A stretch of 52,062 nucleotides of DNA, taken from contig BDIU01000330.1 in the NCBI GenBank assembly GCA_002118135.1, positions 1 through 52,062 on the forward strand, given 5' to 3'. This stretch comes from Trebouxia sp. TZW2008. Taxonomy: Eukaryota; Chlorophyta; Trebouxiophyceae; Trebouxiales; Trebouxiaceae. The translations under genes and the position numbers were made by a program. This document shows positions 22,001 through 33,910 of the stretch, in pieces. Below the pieces are notes generated by a model. The model made no database searches. It had not been told where the DNA came from and worked only from the letters and a program-made list of their open reading frames with translations. How positions within the stretch are numbered: position 1 is the stretch's first letter; each line of letters begins with the position of its first letter.

Positions 22001-24564
22001 GATTTGACACCTGTGCCTGTGCAAACGCAAGGTAGGTAACAGGTATGCCTCGCACTGCTCCTGCAGGCCATGCAGAATGACAGCATCAAATTGACTGAGC
22101 AGGTGAAGCATACCGGAGGCTCCATGGCAAACAGTGACATGATCTGCAACAGGTGGTTCTGAATGACATCACGGATGATGCCATATTGGTCAAAGTAGCC
22201 GCCACGGCCTTCTGTGCCAAAGTCCTCACTGAAGATGACTTGCACATTGCGGATAAAAGTGCGGCTCCACAAGGGCTCAAAGATCAGATTGGCAAATCTC
22301 AACACCTGCCAGGGCATACACAAGTAACAGTCAGGTGACCAGCAGACACGAGTGACAGGAAACAGTAGTCAGGGACTAGCTTCATCACCCACTTGTTGAC
22401 GTGTACGGTGACATGAAGCGGCGCACTGATGACAGACAATGCAATTATTGGAAAGCTGCTATTGGACACAATATAAACATGAAAAGCTTGCACAGAAGCT
22501 GGCTTGGAACTTCAATTTCAATGTAGAGAGCTGCAGTGACTGCTAGCATGCAGAGTGCTCGCTTCATCTTTTCAAGCACTGCATTATAATCTTGTACAAA
22601 TGCTTTTCATACAGCCATGCCTGACAGCTGAACAATCTGTTGTCAGCATAACAGCTGCGCTGCAACCAATGCTTGCTTGCAAACGCATGAAGTAATGATG
22701 CTTACTCATGTCACTTACTGTCAAGTTCTCTATGAGCTCTTTGCCAAGGTAGTGGTCAATGCGGAACATCTGATCCTCAGTCAGATGCTGATACAAGTCA
22801 GCAGATAGCTGCCTGAAGGACTCGCTATCCCGCCCAAATGGCTTTTCCACAATGACTCTTGTGTACCCAGATCTGCACAAGCAGTCAAGGTCACCCAACA
22901 CACTCATCACGACGTGATTGCTCCATTTGACACCTTTGCCCTCACAAACGCGAGGTAGGTAACAGGCATGCCTCACTATGTTCCTGTAGGCCATACAGCA
23001 GGCTTATTTCCGACACAATTATCGTGCTCCTACCTAACTTGCCACACGACACACACACAGGGTGCACCCAAATGTGGCAAGATGTAGAGCTGCAGTGAGC
23101 CTGACAGCATCCCAAACACTTGCAAAAAAGTTGCATAGCAACTCAGAAGGGCACAATCATTGCAGGCTTTGCAAGAGTCTTGAGTCAATCATGAGCAATG
23201 AAACATGGTCAAGCGTCACTTACAGGCTGCATGCGAACAAGGTGCATAGCTACTCAGACGAAGAGCATGGTTATTGTAGGCTTTGCAAGGACTTGAGTTC
23301 AACACGAGCAGTGAGCCTGATGGGGTGTCACTTACGGGCTGGATGCAGCATCTGAGGCACATGCAGCGACCTGGGTGAAGATGCTGGGAGGAATAGACAG
23401 GTAAAACACCCTGTCTGCTGATTTTCTCCTCTACATAACAACACACAGGTCTGTTACTGCGTGTACACAGACTCCAGTTGATGCAGAACAATGTAGCATA
23501 TGGTTACATCTTGTGCAAATGCTGATGCACTGTGCAGATCTCAAGTAGTTTGGCTTGTATGTGCTGATGAGTCCAGTATGCGCGTCAAAGCAGTCGATAA
23601 TGCGATGATGTGGTCATTCATCACTGGCTGGTCAGTTGTACCTTTTCGGGCTCAGTCATGGCCTCTGAAAGGGCAGCAAAGTCATCTCGGTTGTTGTACT
23701 GCCCTGGGTGATAGTAGCAGCGCTCCAAAAAGGTCTCAAACTTGCCTTCGCAACTGCCTTTGTCTGACAGGCGGCAACTGAGCTGTGTGCCAATGTATTC
23801 CCTGAACTCTTCATTTGTCATTTTGCTGCGGGCAAAGCCCCATATGGTGAAGTACTCTGGCAAGTGACCTTCGACATACAAGGCAAATAGTGCTGGGTAA
23901 ATCTTTTTCTTGGCAAGGTCACCAGAAGCCCCAACAACCACCATGCTGAGCGCTGTTTTGTTCCAGTCCTCTTCATCAACATTGAACACCTGCGAAACAT
24001 GACAGCCTTGTTGCATACTTGCATGTATGCACACAATGGTTGAGCACAGCAGATTGTCCTCATGGACAATTGCATGCATGCATGCATACAAGGATGAATG
24101 TCATTCAGCACAGCAATGTGAGTTCGTGCATGCATTTACAGGAGCAAATGTGAGTCAGCAACGTTTCTTACATTGTCATTGTGCTTTGCAGATGGGCTCA
24201 GCTGTCCACCAGTGGTCGCAGGTGATTGTGCAACCTGCAGCCCAGCTCCGTTCTGGGAAGGCGTTTGCACATCACCTGCGTTGTTCACCGAGGGTTGACC
24301 GAGACTTTCAAAGCAGCAACAGTGACATTGCCAAGTGGCACATGTTACACGTGCAATGCTGCAGATTAGATTGGTCAAAAGACTGGTTTCACCTTGTGTG
24401 GATGTGCTGGCAGCTTTGACTTGCAGTGTTAAGTTGTTTCCCCAAGTCCTTGACTGTACTCGTTGACTGCAGTTTGCAAGTCATTTCCGGACAACTGGTT
24501 GATGAAGGTATGTGTTGAACATCAAATAAAAAGCCGCGTGCATCACCTGCAGAGTGGACGACAT
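19014..24564 (-). CDS. Glucose-6-phosphate 1-dehydrogenase, plastid type
   Basis: Eleven exons in phase: 24564-24547, 24466-24393, 24304-24172, 23989-23642, 23430-23336, 22872-22719, 22305-22114, 20947-20796, 20286-20094, 19762-19526 and 19196-19014, 592 residues. It oxidises glucose 6-phosphate to 6-phosphogluconolactone with NADP+, the first step of the oxidative pentose phosphate pathway. Seen are the cofactor-binding [10 protein letters not shown] (from residue 95), [10 protein letters not shown], the active-site RIDHYLGKE (260-268), [20 protein letters not shown] and a structural end segment with YNSRGP. Cys147 and Cys155, in LSCR and GSCEGK, sit eight apart as in plant plastid isoforms, where thioredoxin reduces them and lowers activity in light. 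The 75-residue leader is Ser/Thr/Gln-rich and only weakly transit-like. The first ATG of exon 1 is used; an upstream in-frame stretch has none. Confidence 0.95.
19411..19472 (+). repeat. Dispersed repeat, copy 3 (G6PDH last intron)
   Basis: A truncated copy: 'gtacctagatgggcctactg' then 'agcctgcctagccca' and a tail of 'aatgaatgaaatgaatgaa'. Confidence 0.65.
20960..21165 (-). repeat. Tandem copies of the G6PDH exon 8 acceptor region
   Basis: Two further, decayed copies of the exon 8 start plus its upstream intron follow at 21000-21080 and 21090-21165 (plus-strand order). They share 'ctctgcatccaactcacgtg'-type exon pieces and 'gatcaaaacgctgccatgca'. Only the first copy (exon at 20947) continues the family sequence [17 protein letters not shown]. 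Confidence 0.75.
21385..21510 (-). repeat. Dispersed repeat, copy 4 (G6PDH intron)
   Basis: An almost full-length minus-strand copy with an 'attcattcattcat' tail on the left and 'ccaaccagtttggtcctgtg' on the right. It matches copies 2 and 5 along the whole length. Confidence 0.75.
21826..21912. repeat. Microsatellite (CAGCA)n
   Basis: About 16 units of 'cagca' with two 'ccgca' variants inside G6PDH intron 7. It is a simple pentanucleotide repeat. Confidence 0.95.
22004..22080. repeat. Intron segment duplicated at 22926-23002
   Basis: 'acgcaaggtaggtaacaggt' with flanks is repeated as 'acgcgaggtaggtaacaggc' in an earlier G6PDH intron, same orientation, about 920 bp away. Both introns lie just outside exon borders. 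Confidence 0.7.
22926..23002. repeat. Partner copy of the 22004-22080 intron segment
   Basis: About 77 bp matching 22004-22080 with scattered substitutions, in the same orientation, inside the intron between exons 5 and 6 of G6PDH. Confidence 0.7.
23080..23350 (-). repeat. Tandem duplication at the G6PDH exon 5 donor
   Basis: About 120-bp units share 'ggctttgcaagg.cttgagt' and 'gtcacttac.ggctg.atg'. The true donor lies in the copy at 23336. A second donor-like copy lies near 23215-23232. Confidence 0.7.
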
Positions 24565-26457
24565 GCCGGGCGCGCAGATGCGACGCGACCTTTGAAGCTT
24601 GACCCGTGCACGGTCGGCAACGCACGCACGACCGCGCCAGGCATCGACAATAGCATTTTCGAAGTCTAACGCAATCAAAAGAGCACGTCAACTGGACGAA
24701 TGCTGCTGCTGACGATGCGCGACACTAGTAAACAGCGAAGTACAAGCGATGTCCGTCACAGCTCGAAATACTTGACAGCCAGAAAACTGAAAACTGCTCT
24801 GTTGCACCTGCACCGATCGATCAATGCCGAGCAGATCGGCGACACCGCGTGGTCAACAGTCATGCTACAGTCAAAGGCGTCCTACTGCAATGGCGCATGC
24901 GCAGCAGCAGCGATCGCCATGCAAGCATGCTTCTTCTTGGGACCACTCACGTGACATTGGAAAGGGACCAATTGTGCCTTCTAAGCACAAGGACATGCAG
25001 CGCTGAGCACAGCGCAAGTCATGTTAATGAGTCTGCGTCACTCGGTATTGGTAAACAATCTCATGCGCTCTCAAGTGAGCACCAAATTGAATGAGCATGT
25101 TGCAGAATTCTAAACTGCTGTTTGATCTTGCAAATATATATATATACAATTGCTGAATTTGCTGACACAAGGAATGAATGCATCAAGCCATCGACGCATG
25201 CACAATATCGATAAGTCGTGCATGTGCTGACTAAGTGCAGCGTTCCAGGCCTAGCAGCCTGCATTCAATCACCAGTTTCGTAACATCCCATGGTGTGCAT
25301 GCTTGCATCCTGGACACAGTAAACAATGCAGACTTGAGCGTTGCACCGTTGTAATCGGTAAGTTTCACAAGGCCCCACGATCCTACTTCTGCCTTCACCA
25401 CATGTACAGACATATATTTATTTACAACACTGATCACTGACCATTTGCTATTACTAAGCATTTGCAGGATGATGTCATGATTTGTCCGGTGCGTGCATGA
25501 CTAAACAAGGAAAGAGCCTTACATGAGTCTGTACATTCCCAGGCTAGGTTTTGTGAATCTGAAAGCAGGGGGATCTATCCATGTCACAAACCCTACACAC
25601 ACACTGACACCCCTGTTTCCCATATCATTTATGCTTGTTTCTATTGTAGTTATTGTTATAGTACATTGCACAGTACTGTAGTAGTAATAACGCCATCATT
25701 CCCAAAAAAAGTATCTAGAAAGGAGGTAGCTCAGAGTCTGAGATCTTAGCAGAGTAGGAGTGTTAATGAGCTATTTGAGAAGGTTACTAAACCCACGTGG
25801 GACCGGGGCGCGCTCCCTTGACACCCCTGCTTATGCGCCGCTTGCGGCGCTGCCCTTGTACACTAAGCTGGAATACTAACATAGTTCATTCAAATTCAAA
25901 CTTTTGTCTCTCCGCATGCAGAGCGCCTGACAGCTGCATACAATCAGCGCAGAAGCTATACGCAGAGGATACAGACCTCAGGCGCTGATGCTACAGTGAT
26001 CTGGCGCTGAACGTGCAGAAGTTGGATGCAGTTACTTCAGAAGCTGGGCCAGTAAAACGCCAGAGATTACTAACGTTCTGGTAGGATTCTGACAGGATGA
26101 CATAAGTATGATCTTTTCTGCGTGCAGACCCACGTGGTTCTGATTTGGTTTAGCTTATGTCTGTTTTTTTTGCGGCTAGCTTGAGATGGCTGTTGTGAAG
26201 TTTGGGTAGTCATAGCTCGATTGCTTGAGCTTTTGCATTACTGTGATGTGTCGCTCTGCATCTCGAACACCTGTTGATGCCGCCTGGCAATTTACACACC
26301 GAAAGGGCTACTTGTAAAGTGTCTCGTAATGACGGCCCTTGATAGATGACTGAGTGAAATTTCGCAATCGGTTGGCACCCTTGAGGACTGATTGATTGCT
26401 GTTTGACCGAGGGGTGACTGCGCTTTGATTTCGCGGCCAGCCAGAGTCTGCATAAGC
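24565..26457. promoter_or_regulatory. Divergent intergenic region between G6PDH and GTPase gene A
   Basis: 1.9 kb without a supportable gene. A short (AT)n tract lies at 25133-25145. From about 25470 to 26430 the sequence is poorer in TGCA words than its surroundings and includes a GC-rich knot with 'gcgccgcttgcggcgc' (25836-25851, a perfect hairpin) close to 'cccacgtggg' (25792-25801, a palindrome). This may be an old insertion or a strong promoter or replication element. I cannot tell which. Confidence 0.4.
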
Positions 26458-29400
26458 ATGGCAGGTGCTGATCTGAGTCGGCTGAGCTGCCGTCAGGCTC
26501 TGACTCCTGGCGCTTGTTTCGGCTGTATGCACTTCAGATGCCTCTGCTCACAAGTTCCCTCTGCTGCAGGACAAAATGTCGTCATGCTTCTTGGCAACAC
26601 TGGTGTGGGAAAGTCGTCAATTGGTTGCCGTTTGTTGGGGTTCGATCCGAGAGTTTCAGGTGGTCCTTTCAAAGTGGGTCACGGCGCCTTTGCAGAGACA
26701 GCTAAACTTCAGGAGGAGGCGGGTAGCTGGTTTGGTCAGGCGAATCTTGCCAATGTCCGTGTTGTCGACACTCCCGGTTCGCCCTTCTCACCTTTGATTT
26801 GCACACAAACGACGACAGACCTATTTTGCCTTGAAATTATCAACCACAAACGAAGTGCAACTGTAGCATACAATGCAGACTAGGGATCCAAACTCAGCTG
26901 ACCTGTTTGCCCTGTAGACATTGTCGTGCAAAACTGTCCTAGAAGCACGCCTGGGTGTTGTTCGTTCACCAGCCTCGAGTTTGTATCAAGCTGCAGGCTG
27001 CACCTGCCGTGTTGCATGCAACTGCAATGATTGCACAATCCTCGTCTTTGTTGCTGCATTCCACACAGAGGCTTGCTGCAGGCCTTGCTGACCCAAAGGG
27101 CATGAAGATAGACCTGGACAACATGAAGGAAATGGCAGAATATTTGCAGTCCAAACCAGTCAATTCTATCCTGTTTGTACTTGATGCAAGCCTGCGCAGG
27201 ATCAACTTGACATTGCAAAGGCTCATGCAAATAGTCATCAGAAAGGTCCATCCAAAAGACTATGACAAGCTGGCAATTGCTGTCAACTGCTACAGTCACA
27301 GCGAAACAGCGCAAGCAACAAGGGCAGAAGCCGACAGCAGCACCACTGAAGCTGAAAAGCAAATGGCTTGGACAGAGCTGGTTCTTGCTGGGCTCACAGG
27401 TACCTGCTGCTTGCAAAGCGTGAGGTTCCTGAGTATGATGAGACAGGCAGATCTGCTGCTTGCTGACTTGAATCAGGCCCCATCTACCTGTGCTTGACAT
27501 GAAGCTATCAGCTGCAGCTTTGACAAAGCCAACAAGGAAAGTAGAGCACAGGCTAGCCCCAACACCACATTCTGATGCTTGATCAACTGAAACATTGGCT
27601 ATCTGATTGTACATGATTGGTGTGCTTCACTTGCAGATTTCACAAAGCTGACAACAAAAGCAGAGGACAGATTAGATCTGACAGCAGACCAGATTGAGGG
27701 GTTCAGGAAACGCATCTTCTTGATACATGCTCATCACAACCCTACATGTGTGGGGGATCAGCAAGCATTTGAGGCACTTATGCAGTGGAGCGTGAAGCAT
27801 GGTGAGATAGATCGCACAGCAGTCAGCGCTGAGACTGGCGACGTTTACCCGGTATGCTCCAAGAGGCACTGCCTGCCTCGCTGTGCATGCTGCATGAGCT
27901 CATGCATCATGCACATCACAACAGCCATGCTCGTCTACTAACATGCTGTAAACTGGCAATTGCTTTTGTGAGTCCCACACTTGTGGTGGATTTGCAAAGC
28001 AGCCAAACCTGCGCCACATGTATTGTATGTGGTTGTGAATCTGTTTGAATGCATAAAATCCCTTTGCTTATGCTGAGCAGGCAATGATTTTGCTTTCTGT
28101 TTCCTCACCTGGCTTTGATACGTTACAGATTAGGTGCATCAAGCATGCTCTTGCTTTTGCTTTGATTGCCGCAATGCCTCAACTGCCCACAGTGTAGAAC
28201 GGCTCAACAATGCTGTGATGCACGGCAGCTACCAGGTCTTCAAGAGCAACTTGGCCTGTCAATGGCATGATCTGGAATTTGGGCAAGAGCACCATCTTAT
28301 GTCGCTCATCAAGCACACTCAATGTGCTTCTTATGCTGCGATGATTGTAGGAATGGCAAGCTGCTCTTGACAGGGTGGAATGCCTGCGCGATGTTGTACA
28401 GAAGGACAACATGGCCTATGTGCAGGTATGTCTGTCTCTGTTGCTTGTTGCTCCTTTTGCATCTTTGTCTGGTCTTTTGGTTGAGCTATACAAACTCTGC
28501 CTAGTAGACTGTTGTATCTGCATGTGCATGCCAAGAACAGACCAGAGCAGCCCAGTGAAAGCTGTGTTTCCAATCATGTTGGCATTCAAACACAAGGCAA
28601 CCGTATCAGCAATGCAGGCTGATAAAAGGCTCGATTTTGCTTAGAAACTTCACAACGCGTTTCCAAGCCCGCAGAATGATGCCTTACACTGACGTTGCTG
28701 AAAAATCACAGTCAAAGCCCTCTTTGACATGCTGCTCTGCACAAGCATAGAGTTGTTGGCGTCATGGTTGAACTTGGCTGACATGTGGTGGTTGCGCGCA
28801 TGCAGACATTGCATGCCATTGAGACAAAGGCTGCAGAGCAGCAAGCAGTGCTGCGCCTGAAGGATGCAAATTTTGCAGAGGAGACCAAGCTGAAGATTGC
28901 TAGGCTTGAGCAGGTTTTGACATTGCTCTGACTTCTGTCATCAACAGTGTGCTCAAAGACCAGGAACACCGGTTGAAGCGATATCATTGTTGTTCAGGTT
29001 GATTGCTGAATAACTTGCATATACAACAGCCAAGACTGATCAGCAAATGTGGCTGGCACACACTCAGGGCATTCATGGCAGCATCCCACCATCAGCAAGT
29101 CACTCTATTGACCTTTGTGAAATCTTTGGTTGGTCACTGTCACAGGGGACCTTGAGCAAATTTCAAAGGCATACAGTGCAGCAATGCTGCACCCTGAATC
29201 ATTGAGCCCCTAGCTTGCTGACTTGACAATGCGTGCACTGCTGCTGTCAAGTTTGTGATAGTCTGCAAATATTTTTGTTTGCAAATATGCAGCAATTGCA
29301 AGCTACTGATGAGAGGGCACGGGTCCACATTGAGACAATGAGGCAGCAATTTGCTGCAGACCTTGAGAAGGCTCATGAGCTTTGCTTGGAGGTGCAATGA

Positions 29401-30376
29401 CAATTTGCAATCAGCTGTTGCAGTTCGTGTCGTTGTGCAGTCACCAAATGATCAATATGGTCAAGCTGCTCACTGCCTTTCTTTGAGCACACCTGCAAAA
29501 TCAGTATGCTTTTTGCTGACATGGGCACACTTGTGTGTGCATACAAGCTTCGTGCAGAATATAGATGTTGCTGCTGTTGGACACTCCAAGGCTGTGCCTT
29601 GCATCTTGGCAGTGCTTGTTATACATCCCACTCACCATGGATTGCTGCTTGCCACTTCACCAGGGCATGGTGTTGTCATTTGTGCATACAGGAGATGAGG
29701 CATCTACAAGAGGAGCAAGAGGCAGAGAGGCGTCATGCTGCTGAAATGAAAGAGCTGGCAGATCAAGTGCGCAAAGCAGAACAAGCTGCAGCTGAAGAGC
29801 ATTATCTTGTAGGTCCACTGGCAACTGCAGGTCATCTTTTGCACTATAGCAGCTCATGACAGAGACGGTTGAGTCCAATAGAGCCTTCGCACATCTCACA
29901 ATGTGTTAGTCATGGTCATGTGTGACTTAAGGCAAGGGATGACCAACACTACTGCTGCTATCAAACATCCTGCAAGCGCTGCTGACTGTCAAAGGCACAG
30001 CTTGCAAGAGTCCTACACCTCATGACAGGCAAGGAGCGAGCGTTGTTGCTATGCAGGGTTTGTCAGCTCAGGCGTTCAGACAGTGGCAAGTTGATGGGGC
30101 CAAGGACCAGGTATTAATAGCAGTTGCCACTAGTCCTATTGTGATATGATATCTGACAGCCTTTGTGTTGGTTGCCAACTGTGGCTTGCGCATCTGTTTT
30201 GATGTTCAGCACTGAATGCATGACATGACATGACTAACAGTAGCACTTTGCTTCTGCAGAAACCCTCGTTCCTGCAAAAGTTGTTGCCTGTGGTGACTTC
30301 CTTCATACCAGGCGTTGGGCCCATGATTGGTGCAGTTGTAGGGGCTGCGACTTCAAAGAAAACACACGCCGGCTAA
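26458..30376 (+). CDS. GTPase gene A: AIG1/GIMAP-like GTPase, coiled coil, Gly-rich hydrophobic tail
   Basis: Ten exons in phase: 26458-26464, 26570-26776, 27082-27399, 27637-27851, 28351-28425, 28806-28913, 29293-29391, 29692-29808, 30057-30110 and 30260-30376, 438 residues. The GTPase part has the P-loop LLGNTGVGKSSIGCRLLG, a switch region with FKVGHGAFAETAK and VVDTPG. The usual guanine motif is replaced by NCYS after KVHPKDYDKLAIAV. Coiled-coil exons of 25, 36, 33, 39 and 18 codons follow (for example LQEEQEAERRHAAEMKELAD). The C-terminus LLPVVTSFIPGVGPMIGAVV is hydrophobic and Gly-rich and may anchor the protein to a membrane, as C-terminal helices do in several GIMAP proteins. AIG1/GIMAP GTPases act in plant and animal immunity and on endomembranes; the role here is inference. 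The 7-nt first exon (ATGGCAG) is supported by its match to genes D and E. Confidence 0.85.
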
Positions 30377-30972
30377 TCTGTACGTGCTGATGTTGTGCTC
30401 ACCTCTATGTGTGTGAGCCTTGTAGTTGGTCAAAGAGGAACCAAAAAACAGATTGCAGAGCTTGTATACGAACAAGCTGCAAACACTTACATCTGGATGC
30501 TCACCAGCATGTATTGTCTCTTCTTCAGCATGTACACAGCAACTCGTGAGCAGAGCACTTGGACAAGTATTGACTGTCTCAAAAGAACAGTCTGCATATG
30601 CTGTAACCAGTGCATCGTGTCTCTTGTGAGCAAGCGATGCCATTTGTCAAGTAGCCCGCAGTCATTGAAAGTGTGCTTTGGTGCATGCAAAGTGTGCTTT
30701 GCGCAAACGCGACCCCTGCCATGCATCGTCAACATGAGATTCAAAGCTGCTGCTTGCTGTCAACAGCCATTGGCGAATCATCTGCTAGCATTCAACTGAT
30801 CTTTTGCCCGATCAAGAATTCTTGATGTTCACCAAGAAGCATTGGCACTTACTACACTACTGCACGAGCCTCTGCAATGTGATGGTATTCAATGAATACT
30901 TGATGCTCTGACACTGACAAGAACTCACGACTGCAACGGACACAACATGGTCAAACTGCACAGAACGCAAGA
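30377..30972. other. Convergent intergenic region between GTPase genes A and B
   Basis: 596 bp between two stop codons. Several short open frames occur, none supportable. Confidence 0.45.
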
Positions 30973-31220
30973 TTACAGCTCCACATCCAAAGACCATCCC
31001 CTGCCAATAATGACAACATTATTATTGTTTGTGTGCATCGAGAACCTGTAAGGCCCGGGGTGAAAGCTGTGCAATGTTGCAGTCCATACAGGCTCAAGTT
31101 TGTCATATACAATAAATTTGCTGTGTTCATGCATGATCAAGGTGAAGTGACGACTGGTGAGGGTTTCGCCAGTGCGCAAGCTCGAGTACAGCAAGTACTC
31201 ATCTTGCCCTTCAGAGTCAG

Positions 31221-31398
31221 ACCAGATAGTCTCCCTCATATTCTGACCATCACTGTCAAATGAGTCAGTCTCCCTCAAATCCTGACCATCATTGTCAGAC
31301 GAATCAGTCTCCGTCAAATCCTGACCATCAGTATCAGACCAGTCTGTCTCCCTCAAGTCCTGACCGTCACTGTCAGACCAGCCAGCCTCCCTCATGTC
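31221..31398 (-). repeat. 39-bp tandem repeat encoding an acidic 13-residue unit
   Basis: Five units, reading GQDLRETDWSDSD with variants (TETDSSDND, RETDSFDSD, RETIWSDSE). The array is in frame and sits exactly where gene C joins LQQ to EYLV inside its lectin domain. All five units stay in frame, which suggests selection or recent growth. Confidence 0.88.
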
Positions 31399-32799
31399 CT
31401 ATGCACAACATAACGCTTGTCATGCAGATGCCTTACAGAATCAAGCAAAACACACTGAAGGTCAGGCAAGCTCAGGACATCAGCTTATTGTTTGTTGATG
31501 GTGTGCATCTGGCGTGTCGACTTAGACTCCTTGCAAGGCAAACGGCATTACATCATCAACTTCACAAGTCAACAAAACAGCACCGAGCCAGCCCATAAAG
31601 CTCAATGCCCAATGCAAATGAGCTCAATGCCATCTTCTTGCATGAGCAGAGTGTACAGGTCAGACACAAAAAATTTGCCTGTTGCAAGGCGTTCCTGTCA
31701 TCGCTATGCACAGAGTTCCGACACCTCTTCATCTCCTCCAGCTTCAACGCATGGCAGACTTGGGCTTGCCATCAGATCACACATTGGTCAGAAGCCCAAA
31801 TGCAATCAAGCAGTCCACTCAATGTCCTTGTTGATGGTGTGCTGCATTCCAAGTGCCGTAAACTTAATGCATGCACTGTACAAAAGGTGCACAGCACATG
31901 CCTAATTTGCAGACTTGCCAAGTCATTGTGTGAGCAGTCACAACGTGAAACACGCATCAATCAGCAGGACTGCAAGAGGGTATAGGTTTGTAGCAAAACA
32001 ATCTGACTAGCAACGACATGCAAGCTTGAACGCAAAACACCAGCAAACAGCCATGCCTGTGAGTGTCTTTCAGCCTGTCTTGCAAGTTCAGCAGCTAGCT
32101 GTTGTTGCTGCCGTATGAGCTCCTCCATGTCTCCATTAACCTTCTCTTGTGCCTCCTGCACAAGAACAGCAGTCTGACACCTGAAGCAATGATGCCGCGG
32201 GCACCAACGGCGGTGAAGCACTTGAGATCTCAAGCAAAAGAATCACATCAAGACAATGCAACATGACAAACAAGAAAGCATATGCTAAGTTGCAGCCTGA
32301 CCTTAAACAGTATTGCTGAGCATGCAACAGCGTCAGCAGCTGAAAAACAAGCTCAGTGAGCCAGTGTTCTGTATGCTTGAGGGTAAGTTCTATGCAATAT
32401 GCTGTCATGCAAAGCACTTGCAAACAACACCCTTGACACAGGTTCTTGCCTTTCGCAGCTCTGCCTCCCCGAGCTTCAAATCTTGCCTGAGCTTCTCTTG
32501 CCGCTTTTGCTTCAGCCACTCGCTGCGCAGCTGCTGCTGTCTGCTGTTCTTGCAAGACTTGTACACAACAAGCTCCCCAACAGAAGTCTGAGCACGAGAA
32601 GGCCTTGACGCCAACCAAACGCATGCACATTCAAGCGGCTACAACAGGCTGTGCACATGCCCACAGCAGTTTGGTTCAGCAGAAAGGTCGTTCTTGTTGC
32701 TCAAGGGCATGGGACCAGACTCCATTGACAAAAGCGTTCAAGGCTGTATCAAGAGCTACACAAGTACAATAAGGATAAGCTAGTACCTTTTCATGCATT

Positions 32800-33910
32800 T
32801 GTTGCACATCAGCAGCTTTTCGTTTTGCAGCTACAACTGCGTCCTTGGCGACCTTCAAATCCTGCACTCAAGCAACACAACCTGCTGCACAGACTGCTGG
32901 ACAGCCATTGCAAGCCAAAAGATGCAGCAATCGTGCAACACATTTACAGTCCTATCACAGCCAAGTATGCAGGATGCTCTGTGTCTAGCGCGACTGAATC
33001 TTACCAGATACACGCTGCCAGTGTCATCAGAAACTTGAGACTTGTCAATCAAGGTGCATTCTCTGCACCAGGCCATCAGGGACTGCAGAGCTTGCATGTC
33101 CTCTGTGCTTGCTGGATCACAAAGTGCATGCACGAAAAACACCCGCCGTGCAAAAGAAGCTACTAAGTCTACTGAGTCTCCACCACTGTACTCTGTACCA
33201 CAACATGAGTCAGCATCATGGTATACTCTGACACAAACAAGTCAAATGCCCAAAGCTTAACCTTGAAACATTGAGCATACAGCTGCTCTGCAAGTTTGCT
33301 GAAGTTGTTGCTCTGAGCAGCCAGAGTCCTCAGAACGTTCTTGCTGAACAGCTGGCGTCTGAGAATGTCGATTGTATACGACAGCCATATTGTCCCAATT
33401 CCGAGGTCCTAACTTGACAAGCAAGTTGAGGATGAGCTGCTGCAGCCCGCCAGTGAAGCGAGCGTGACAGTCCGGCAAGACCAACAAGATACAAGTCAAA
33501 TCCTCGACCTTCAGAAGCTCCCCGACTTGCTGCATTGTTCCCTCGTCTAGGTCCATCCCCCCAGGATCGCCCAGTCCTGCTGGCCAAAACTGGTCGGCCT
33601 TTGCCTTAGACTGTCAGCACAGTGCGTCGGCGCAGAATTGCTTGCAGCACAGCTTACCTGGAGTGTCAATCACGGTCAGAGGAGAGCCAGGCTGCGCAAA
33701 ACAGTCGGCCCGACAACTGTTGACCAGCGTGGTGACTGCATCTGCACTATCTCCTACCGCGAAGGGCAGGGACACTTTGTCATATGCAAGGATCCTAGCA
33801 ACCGACAGCCCAGAGCGGATTTGCCGACGCCTGTACTGCCCAAAAGCAGAACTGACGTCATCCGCAGATCTTGCTGGCTGCCGACTTTGGCAACTTCGCA
33901 CAGCGAGAGA
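32800..33910 (-). repeat. Inverted repeat, left arm (gene B copy)
   Basis: The segment is almost identical, exons and introns alike, to 39075-40200 on the plus strand. Beyond about 32800 the match falls to a looser paralogous level. Confidence 0.88.

Noticed and set aside
3309..24564. Bacterial origin, suggested by chaperonin and G6PDH
   Set aside because: Both genes are split by many spliceosomal introns and carry plant-plastid features.
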